DNA from: an uncultured Pelagibacteraceae bacterium
GTDB lineage: Bacteria > Pseudomonadota > Alphaproteobacteria > Pelagibacterales > Pelagibacteraceae
Length of the DNA stretch: 62,915 nt
Direction of reading: 5' to 3'
Assembly (NCBI GenBank): GCA_902580115.1
Contig: CACHJN010000006.1
Location: 1-62,915 of the forward strand
The notes beneath the pieces were generated by a model. It saw only the letters and a list, made by a program, of their open reading frames with translations. It searched no databases and was not told where the DNA came from. The stretch's first letter is position 1. Every line of letters starts with the position of its first letter. Made by a program: the position numbers and the translations under genes. Shown one piece after another: positions 57,038-62,915 of this stretch.

Positions 57038-58411
57038 ATGTTGATTAAAAATAACTACAATACAGTATTTTACATATTTTTATTGTCTCATTTACTCATG
57101 TGGACAATAGCTCCATCCATATCAAATATAAATTTACCTCTTGATACAATTGAAGCTTTGGCATGGGGAAGTAATTTATCTTGGGGATATTTAAAACATC
57201 CCCCAGTAAGCGCATTCATGGTTGAAGTTGTTTATAATTTTTTTGGAAATCGAGATTGGGCATACTATTTATTAAGCCAAATATTTGTACTTATAGCTTT
57301 TATATATGTGTGGAAATTTTCAAATTTAATATTTAAAAATAAACTATATTCTTTATGCTCTGTATTACTTTTAGAAGGAATATATTTCTATAATTTTACT
57401 TCTCCAGAATTTAATGTGAATGTTTGTCAGCTACCTTTTTGGGCGTTAGTAGTCTTTTATGCATGGAAATCTATTAATTATGAAAAAATTTCAGATTTAA
57501 TACTCTTAGGGATTTTCATGTCCTTAGGATTTTTAACGAAATATCTTTTTATTTATTTAATTTTAGCAATTAAGATTATATTTATTGTACGGCTAATAGA
57601 GAAAAAAAATATCAATATAAAGTTACTTATTCCAGGAACTTTATTTATCTTATTATTAACACCACATCTGCTTTGGTTAATTCAGAATAATTTCATTACT
57701 TTAACTTATGCTTTTAATAGAACTGGAATAGAAGAAGTTAATTTTACGAATCATCTTTATAATCCTTTAGTATTTTTAGTTAAACAAATAGGTCTTCTAA
57801 TTCCTGTGATAGTTATGATTTTCACATTAACTAAAATTAAAAAAATAAATTTTAAATATTTAAGAAAAGATAAATATTTTTTATTATTAATAAATATCAT
57901 TCCAATTATTTTGATGCTTTTGACCTCCATAATAACTGGAGCCAAAATAAGGACAATGTGGATGACACCTTTCTATTTATTTTTAGGAGTTCTTTTAATT
58001 CAGTTGTTTCAAAATATATTAGATAAAAATAAATTAAAAAATTTTTTTATAGTTTTTATTTTATTTTTTGTTTTATCTCCAGTGAGCTATCTAATTGTTT
58101 CCTACTCTAATGAATTTAAGAGAACTGATTATCCAGGTAGAGAAATATCTGATCTGGTTCAAAGAAGATGGGACAAAAATTTTTCAAATAATATTTCAAT
58201 TGTAATAGGTGACGAGTGGTATGCTGGTAATTTATCTTATCACCTTAGTTCAAGACCTACTTGGTATAACACTATTGAGAACAATCTATCATCTGTAACT
58301 TCTGATACCGGTGTTATTTATACTGGCAATCCAAAAATTTTAAAAAAATTCTGCCCAGGAATATATGGTACTATTAAACCTATAGGAATTTGTATGATAG
58401 GAGCCAAGTGA
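57038..58411 (+). CDS. Glycosyltransferase family 39-like membrane protein (ArnT/PMT type)
   Basis: A 457-residue membrane protein with about ten or more hydrophobic helices. The first periplasmic loop carries the acidic DTIEALAWGSNLSWGYLKHPPVSAFM motif typical of GT39 (Asp-Glu plus HPP). Such enzymes transfer sugars from polyprenyl-phosphate donors on the periplasmic face. The next gene encodes a polyprenyl-phosphate glycosyltransferase-like protein and overlaps it, forming a donor-making/donor-using pair. Acceptor is unknown (lipid A, glycan or protein). Confidence 0.82.
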   Translation: MLIKNNYNTVFYIFLLSHLLMWTIAPSISNINLPLDTIEALAWGSNLSWGYLKHPPVSAFMVEVVYNFFGNRDWAYYLLSQIFVLIAFIYVWKFSNLIFKNKLYSLCSVLLLEGIYFYNFTSPEFNVNVCQLPFWALVVFYAWKSINYEKISDLILLGIFMSLGFLTKYLFIYLILAIKIIFIVRLIEKKNINIKLLIPGTLFILLLTPHLLWLIQNNFITLTYAFNRTGIEEVNFTNHLYNPLVFLVKQIGLLIPVIVMIFTLTKIKKINFKYLRKDKYFLLLINIIPIILMLLTSIITGAKIRTMWMTPFYLFLGVLLIQLFQNILDKNKLKNFFIVFILFFVLSPVSYLIVSYSNEFKRTDYPGREISDLVQRRWDKNFSNNISIVIGDEWYAGNLSYHLSSRPTWYNTIENNLSSVTSDTGVIYTGNPKILKKFCPGIYGTIKPIGICMIGAK

Positions 58412-59280
58412 AGAATATTGTTATTATAACACCAGTTTATAATGACTGGGAGTCTTTTACAAAATTAATAAAAGAAATAGATAAATCTATATCTAGTTTT
58501 AAGAATATATCTTTTAAACTTATAGCGGTAAATGACGGTTCTCAAGATGAATTACCCTCTTTAACATTACCATCATGCCTAGAAACTATTGAAATATTAA
58601 ATATGAGAATAAATCAGGGACACGCTATTTGTTTGGCAAACGGTATTCATTATGCTCTTAAAAATTACGATTTTGATCATTTGATCTTAATGGATGCTGA
58701 TGGTGAGGACAGGCCCGTAGAAATATTTGATTTAATTAATAAAGCTAAGGAATTAAAAAATATTTCAGTTGTCGCTAAGAGAGTTAAAAGATCTGAGGGT
58801 CCAATTTTTACAATATTTTATACTTTACATAAAATAATAACATTAATATTTACTGGAAAATTAATGAATTTTGGAAACTTTAGCATTATAACAAAAGAAG
58901 ATGCTAAAATAATAATTAAAGACCCTTCAATTGTTTATAATTATTCTGGAACATTAAAAAACAAAGTAACAAAACTTGAAAATATTAATTGCACTAGAGG
59001 AAAAAGATATTTCGGCCCATCTAAGATGCCTTTGTTAAAACTTATAATACATTCTTTTTCTATTATAGCTGTTTTTAAAATGAACGTGTTTATAAGGTCG
59101 GCTTTATTTTTAGTTTTACTCTCTTATTTACAACCATACTTTGGAATAATTTCGCCGATATTTCAAATTTTAATCGTAATATTTAATATTTTCATTTATA
59201 TAATTTCAACTAAATCAAATCAGAAAAACCTTGATAATATGGATATCGAGTTAGAGAGCACAAAAAAAATAACTCACTGA
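58408..59280 (+). CDS. GT2 glycosyltransferase, polyprenyl-phosphate sugar synthase-like
   Basis: A 290-residue protein opening KNIVIITPVYNDWESFTKLI (GT2 fold), with LMDADGEDRP as the DxD region and two C-terminal membrane helices (about 225-280). The layout fits GtrB/DPM1-like enzymes that charge undecaprenyl phosphate. The GTG at 58408-58410, overlapping the previous stop (GTGA) and preceded by AGGAG at good spacing, is preferred over a TTG six codons upstream. It probably feeds the GT39 protein just upstream. Confidence 0.82.
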   Translation: MKNIVIITPVYNDWESFTKLIKEIDKSISSFKNISFKLIAVNDGSQDELPSLTLPSCLETIEILNMRINQGHAICLANGIHYALKNYDFDHLILMDADGEDRPVEIFDLINKAKELKNISVVAKRVKRSEGPIFTIFYTLHKIITLIFTGKLMNFGNFSIITKEDAKIIIKDPSIVYNYSGTLKNKVTKLENINCTRGKRYFGPSKMPLLKLIIHSFSIIAVFKMNVFIRSALFLVLLSYLQPYFGIISPIFQILIVIFNIFIYIISTKSNQKNLDNMDIELESTKKITH

Positions 59281-59402
59281 AAAGTTGAATTCTGAGTCTA
59301 AAATAGAGTCAAAAGAGAATCAAAACGTGAACATTGAAAATCCTAATATTTACTATGTTTATAAGTATTACTTTACACTAAAAAAATGAGTTATAATTTA
59401 TT

Positions 59403-59768
59403 ATGAGAAAACTTAAATGTCATTGTGGAGAAGTAGAAGCCGAAATTAACATTCCCGATCAGTTTGAAAAAATAATAAGATGTAATTGTTCTATTTGCAA
59501 AAGAAAAGGGGCTATTATGTCGATAGTTAAAAATGATGATTTTAAAATTACGAAAGGCAAAGATAAATTAAAAATTTATCAATTTCATTCAAAGATTGCT
59601 AAACATTATTTCTGTTCAATCTGTGGAATTTATACCCACCATAACCCAAGAATAAATCCAAATTTGACAGGATTTAACGTTGGCTGCATAGATGAAATAG
59701 ATACTTTTAGTTTAAAAAATATAAATATTGCTGATGGTAGCAACCATCCTTTAGATAAAAAAAAATAA
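59403..59768 (+). CDS. GFA-family zinc protein (glutathione-dependent formaldehyde-activating/CENP-V-like)
   Basis: A 121-residue small zinc protein of the GFA fold. Zinc cysteines are Cys6, Cys8, Cys27, Cys29, Cys32, Cys71 and Cys74 (KCHCG, RCNCSIC, YFCSICG), the usual GFA arrangement. Family members include S-(hydroxymethyl)glutathione synthase, although many have unknown functions. In a C1-oxidising bacterium a formaldehyde role is attractive but unproven. It starts 122 nt after the GT2 gene. Confidence 0.85.
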   Translation: MRKLKCHCGEVEAEINIPDQFEKIIRCNCSICKRKGAIMSIVKNDDFKITKGKDKLKIYQFHSKIAKHYFCSICGIYTHHNPRINPNLTGFNVGCIDEIDTFSLKNINIADGSNHPLDKKK

Positions 59769-59784
59769 TATTTCAATTAAGACT

Positions 59785-60672
59785 ATGTCGAACTTAAAAA
59801 AAACATATCTTAAATTTATTCAAAAACAAGAGTCAGCTGGTGAGAAATTTCAAGATAGGTTAAAACAATTAACAAATTTTTATTTACCTTTTTGTAATAA
59901 ATTATATAAATTATATAAATCTCAAAATAGACCTCTATTAATTAGTTTATCTGGAGGTCAAGGATCTGGAAAATCAACGATTGCACAAATTTTAAAAATA
60001 GTATTTAACTCCTTTTTTAAATTAAATATAGTTTGTTTTTCAATAGATGATTTCTATAAAACGGCATTAGAAAGAAAAAAAATGTCAAAATATTTACATC
60101 CTTTGTTTTTAACGAGAGGTGTACCTGGAACTCATAACTGCAACATGCTTTACAAAACTTTAAGAGATCTTACAAAAAAAAGATTTAGACCTATAAAAAT
60201 ACCTAAATTTGATAAATCTAATGATGATAGATTTAAAGTGAAATATTGGCAAAAAATATCAAAAAAACCCGACATCATAATTTTTGAAGGGTGGTGTGTA
60301 GGCGCTAAACCTCAGAAACTTAAAGATTTGAAAAAACCAATTAATATCTTAGAAAAAGTAGAGGATACTAAGTTGACTTGGAGGAAAAAAGTAAATAATG
60401 AGTTAAAGACTAACTACAAAAAAATTTATAAATTAATAGATAAAAGAATTTTTTTAAAAGTTCCAAATTTTAAATATGTTTTTAAATGGAGATTGCTTCA
60501 AGAAAAAAAATTGAGATTAAAATCAAAAAAAAAAACCATGAGTCAAAAAGAAATTAAAAGATTTATTATGTTTTATGAAAGAGTAACAAAAAATATGTCA
60601 ACAGATTATAAAAATAATGATTTCATTATATTTTTAGATAAGAGACATAAAATTAAATCGATTAAATTTTAA
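59785..60672 (+). CDS. P-loop kinase, D-glycerate 3-kinase-like
   Basis: A 295-residue P-loop kinase. The Walker A loop GGQGSGKST is at 57-65; CFSIDDFYKT, LTRGVPGTHN, KIPKFDKSNDDR and IIFEGWCVGA follow. These match the plant-type GLYK/YfeI group of the uridine-kinase superfamily, which makes 3-phosphoglycerate from D-glycerate. Phosphorylation of glycerate would feed the serine or glycolytic route. A related sugar kinase is possible. It lies directly upstream of the TolC gene. Confidence 0.78.
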   Translation: MSNLKKTYLKFIQKQESAGEKFQDRLKQLTNFYLPFCNKLYKLYKSQNRPLLISLSGGQGSGKSTIAQILKIVFNSFFKLNIVCFSIDDFYKTALERKKMSKYLHPLFLTRGVPGTHNCNMLYKTLRDLTKKRFRPIKIPKFDKSNDDRFKVKYWQKISKKPDIIIFEGWCVGAKPQKLKDLKKPINILEKVEDTKLTWRKKVNNELKTNYKKIYKLIDKRIFLKVPNFKYVFKWRLLQEKKLRLKSKKKTMSQKEIKRFIMFYERVTKNMSTDYKNNDFIIFLDKRHKIKSIKF

Positions 60673-61968
60673 ATGATTAAATATTTAATAATTTTTTTTC
60701 TTTTATTTAAATTAAATGCTCTTAATGCAGAAAACAACGTTTTATTTTTTGTAGAGACTGCATTGCAAAAAAATCCAAAAATAAATGCTGAGCGAGAAAA
60801 TTTAAAAGCAGTGAAACAAAATGAAAATATATCAAAAAGTGAATTTTTACCTAGCCTTACAATTTCTGGATCTCAAACAAGTACAGAAACTTCAAATATC
60901 ATAGATCAGTCTGGAACACGGTCTGGGAACACGAAGAGAAATACCGAGACTAAAAAAATCTCAGTAGATCAAAAAATTTTTCAAGGTTTTCAAGGATATA
61001 ATAACTTTAAAAAATCCAGACTCGAATTTGAAAAAGCAAAAAATGAGTATAAGCAAGTTGAACAAGACACAATTTTAAATTCAGTATCAGCTTATTACGA
61101 TTTAATATTTAAAAATAAAAGTAAAGATTTCAACCTAGCTAATGTTGACTTGTTTGAACGTCAAGTGGAATCTGATAGATCAAGACTCCAAAAGGGAGAA
61201 ATAAGTTTAACTGATTTAGCTCAATCCGAGTCATCTTTAGCTGGTGCTCAAGCTGCATTTATCAAAGCAGATTCTGAATATATCTCAGCGATAGCCGAAT
61301 TTGAAAGAATTAATAGAATAAGCGCTCCTAAGGATTTAAACGATAATTTTGAAGTTTCTTTTTCAATGCCAGAAAGCTTAGATAACGCTTTGGAACTTTC
61401 AAACACCAATAATCCGAGCCTTGCTATTGCTAGAATAAATTTAGCTATTTCAGAAAGAGAATTGAATGTTGAAAAAGCCAAACTTTCGCCCTCAGCAACT
61501 CTTAATTATTCAAAAACTGAAAATAAAGATTTAAGCGCTACAGTTGATGAAGATGAGAAAGAAACAGTTAAAGCTACAGTTTCTTGGCCTATTATACAGG
61601 GAGGTAAGAATTTTTCTTCAATCAAAAAATTTAAACATAAAAAAGAAAAAAATGCACTTTTGTTAGCAGATAAAGAAAATGAGATTAAAACTCAAACTTC
61701 CACTTCTTGGTCTTTTTTTCAATCAGCAGAAAGTGTTTTGGTTTCAACAGAAGCCCAACTTAAAGCAGCTGAAATTGCTAATGAAGGCATAACTTTAGAA
61801 TACGACTCAGGTAATTCTAGAACTACTCTAGATGTTATTCAATCTAGAAGCTTGCTTTTAGAAGCTAGAATATCCAATGCTAGAGCAAAAAAAGACCTTA
61901 TCGTCTCTAAACTTAAATTACTTAGTCAAGTTGGAGGATTAGATCTCAAAGCTTTCAAAACCCCTTAA
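60673..61968 (+). CDS. TolC-family outer-membrane efflux channel
   Basis: A 431-residue secreted protein with signal peptide (1-19, LNALNA). The periodic helical pattern with conserved TolC elements (QKNPKINAERENLKAVKQNENISKSEFLPSLTISG and the duplicated second half SNTNNPSLAIARINLAISERELNVEKAKLSPS) identifies an outer-membrane factor. A GEISLTDLAQSESSLAGAQA segment forms the first coiled-coil hairpin. Type I secretion or RND efflux partners are not in this window. It starts directly after the kinase stop. Confidence 0.9.
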   Translation: MIKYLIIFFLLFKLNALNAENNVLFFVETALQKNPKINAERENLKAVKQNENISKSEFLPSLTISGSQTSTETSNIIDQSGTRSGNTKRNTETKKISVDQKIFQGFQGYNNFKKSRLEFEKAKNEYKQVEQDTILNSVSAYYDLIFKNKSKDFNLANVDLFERQVESDRSRLQKGEISLTDLAQSESSLAGAQAAFIKADSEYISAIAEFERINRISAPKDLNDNFEVSFSMPESLDNALELSNTNNPSLAIARINLAISERELNVEKAKLSPSATLNYSKTENKDLSATVDEDEKETVKATVSWPIIQGGKNFSSIKKFKHKKEKNALLLADKENEIKTQTSTSWSFFQSAESVLVSTEAQLKAAEIANEGITLEYDSGNSRTTLDVIQSRSLLLEARISNARAKKDLIVSKLKLLSQVGGLDLKAFKTP

Positions 61969-61996
61969 TACCAAAAAAACTTCAATTTTTATTTAC

Positions 61997-62024
61997 TTGA
62001 TAAAAAGAACAAAATGTGTACATT
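61997..62024 (+). promoter_or_regulatory. Candidate recA promoter
   Basis: TTGATA at 61997-62002 and TACATT at 62019-62024, spaced by 16 nt, resemble sigma-70 elements and lie 36 nt upstream of the recA ATG. The match is fair but AT-rich DNA makes such patterns frequent. Confidence 0.35.
62007..62021 (+). promoter_or_regulatory. LexA (SOS)-box-like sequence before recA
   Basis: GAAC-AAAATGT-GTAC resembles the alphaproteobacterial LexA site GAAC-N7-GAAC, with one mismatch in the second half. It lies in the spacer of the candidate recA promoter, where a repressor site is expected. A single mismatch in a short motif makes this tentative. Confidence 0.4.
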
Positions 62025-62059
62025 TATATTAACGATTCGAACAATAAAAAGGATATAAA

Positions 62060-62915
62060 ATGACAAAAAATAATTTAAAAGTTGTTAAGCCAGATAGCAA
62101 AAAAACCCAAGAAATTAAGGAAAAAAACAAGTCTCTGGAAGCCGCAATAAGCCAAATTGATCAAAATTTTGGAAAAGGCTCAGTTATGAGACTTGGTCAG
62201 CAAGAAGCCTTAGATGTAGAAGCAATTTCGACTGGATCTTTAAGTTTAGATTTAGCTCTTGGAATCGGTGGTCTGCCTAAAGGAAGAATAATAGAAATTT
62301 ATGGTCCAGAGTCATCAGGAAAAACAACCTTAGCTTTACAAGTGGTAGCTGAAGCTCAAAAAGCTGGAGGTATATGTGCCTTTGTTGACGCCGAGCATGC
62401 AATGGATCCTGCTTATGCAAAAAAGCTAGGAGTTAAAACTGATGAATTACTAATTTCTCAACCTGATACAGGTGAACAAGCTTTAGAAATAACAGATACT
62501 CTAATTAAATCAGGTTCTGTTTCAGTGCTTGTAGTAGACTCGGTAGCAGCATTAACACCAAAAGCAGAACTAGAAGGTGAAATGGGAGATCACCATGTAG
62601 GATTGCAATCAAGACTGATGAGTCAGGCATTAAGAAAAATTACTGGTTCAGTAGCTAAGTCTAATACGATGGTAATTTTCATAAACCAAATTAGAATGAA
62701 AATTGGAGTTATGTTTGGAAACCCAGAAACTACATCAGGCGGAAATGCATTAAAATTTTATTCTTCTGTTAGAATGGACATTAGAAGAATTGGTGCCATA
62801 AAAGACAAAGATCAAATCATTGGAAACACGACTAGAGTGAAAGTTATCAAAAATAAGGTAGCTCCTCCTTTTAAGGTTGTAGAGTTCGATTTGATGTATG
62901 GCAAAGGCATCAGTA
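62060..62915 (+). CDS. recA: RecA recombinase, 5' part
   Basis: The ATG at 62060-62062 opens a frame that remains open to the right edge (285 full codons). Residues 82-89 are the Walker A loop GPESSGKT, followed by [36 protein letters not shown] (Walker B) and the L2 loop with [25 protein letters not shown]. The N-terminus is normal: [25 protein letters not shown]. The C-terminus lies outside the window. It drives homologous recombination and SOS activation. AAGGA gives its ribosome-binding site. Confidence 0.97.
   Translation, partial: MTKNNLKVVKPDSKKTQEIKEKNKSLEAAISQIDQNFGKGSVMRLGQQEALDVEAISTGSLSLDLALGIGGLPKGRIIEIYGPESSGKTTLALQVVAEAQKAGGICAFVDAEHAMDPAYAKKLGVKTDELLISQPDTGEQALEITDTLIKSGSVSVLVVDSVAALTPKAELEGEMGDHHVGLQSRLMSQALRKITGSVAKSNTMVIFINQIRMKIGVMFGNPETTSGGNALKFYSSVRMDIRRIGAIKDKDQIIGNTTRVKVIKNKVAPPFKVVEFDLMYGKGIS

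Noticed and set aside
59372-59397. TTTACA and TATAAT elements directly before the GFA gene
   Set aside because: Spacing is only 14 nt, and the -10 would lie 5 nt from the ATG; a leaderless promoter is possible but unsupported.

Overview
This window looks like part of a streamlined, very AT-rich alphaproteobacterial chromosome of the SAR11 clade (Pelagibacterales). The grounds are extreme A/T richness, almost no intergenic space (no gene-free stretch longer than about 220 bases), many 1-4 nt gene overlaps, alphaproteobacterial gene order (tkt, coiled-coil gene, zapA, fthC, yebC, ruvC-like, tol-pal, tilS, ftsH, folP, glmM), the alphaproteobacterial regulator TrcR, and a proteorhodopsin followed by ferredoxin, ferredoxin reductase and a glutathione S-transferase. 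The species assignment is inferred from gene content; no database search was made.

Layout. Bases 1-1860 hold the end of a surface-polysaccharide-like locus (partial glycosyltransferase, GNAT-like protein, FemAB/BioF2-like protein). Bases 1867-9491, all on the minus strand, read from transketolase down to an initiator tRNA: tkt, pgk, class I fba, thiE, efp, suhB-like, rpmE, trcR, rpsU, csp, tRNA-fMet. rpsU apparently starts at ATT. Bases 9551-25268 (plus) carry cell-division, folate and envelope genes: a coiled-coil protein, zapA, fthC, a metallophosphoesterase, yebC, a phage-type RuvC-like nuclease, tolQRAB-pal-cpoB, tilS, ftsH, folP, glmM, thiD and purA. Bases 25270-31252 (minus) hold rpoH, rluD, and a tsaC / ABC exporter / 2OG-oxygenase / GT17 unit, with tRNA-Arg on the plus strand between rluD and GT17. 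Bases 31274-45398 hold isoprenoid genes (xseB-ispA-dxs, a polyprenyl synthase), aroC, pdxH, an S49 peptidase, glyQS, ppdK, nadC and nadA. Bases 45460-53522 hold tRNA-Leu, NAD-formate dehydrogenase, formate-THF ligase, an Asp/Glu racemase, ygfZ, a dihydroorotase and prpE. Bases 53739-56545 are the proteorhodopsin cluster. After it come dksA, a GT39/GT2 pair, a GFA protein, a D-glycerate-3-kinase-like protein, a TolC-family protein and the 5' part of recA.

How it fits together. The metabolic genes fit a heterotroph that oxidises one-carbon compounds (formate to CO2 or to formyl-THF), runs gluconeogenic carbon flow (PPDK, Pgk, class I Fba, transketolase) and supplements its energy with light through a proteorhodopsin whose tuning residue is Gln (blue type). 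The isoprenoid genes supply precursors for quinones, undecaprenol and potentially retinal, but no carotenoid or retinal-cleavage gene is in the window. Convergent genes repeatedly share stop codons or overlap at their 3' ends, so there is little room for intrinsic terminators; only two clear terminators are seen, after pal and after proteorhodopsin. I see no CRISPR array, insertion sequence, prophage or rRNA gene. The most unusual sequence-level points are the ATT start of rpsU with an overlapping upstream mini-ORF, an A29:U41 pair in the initiator tRNA, palindromes in the proteorhodopsin upstream region, and replacement of the ruvCAB locus by a lone RuvC-like gene of phage type.
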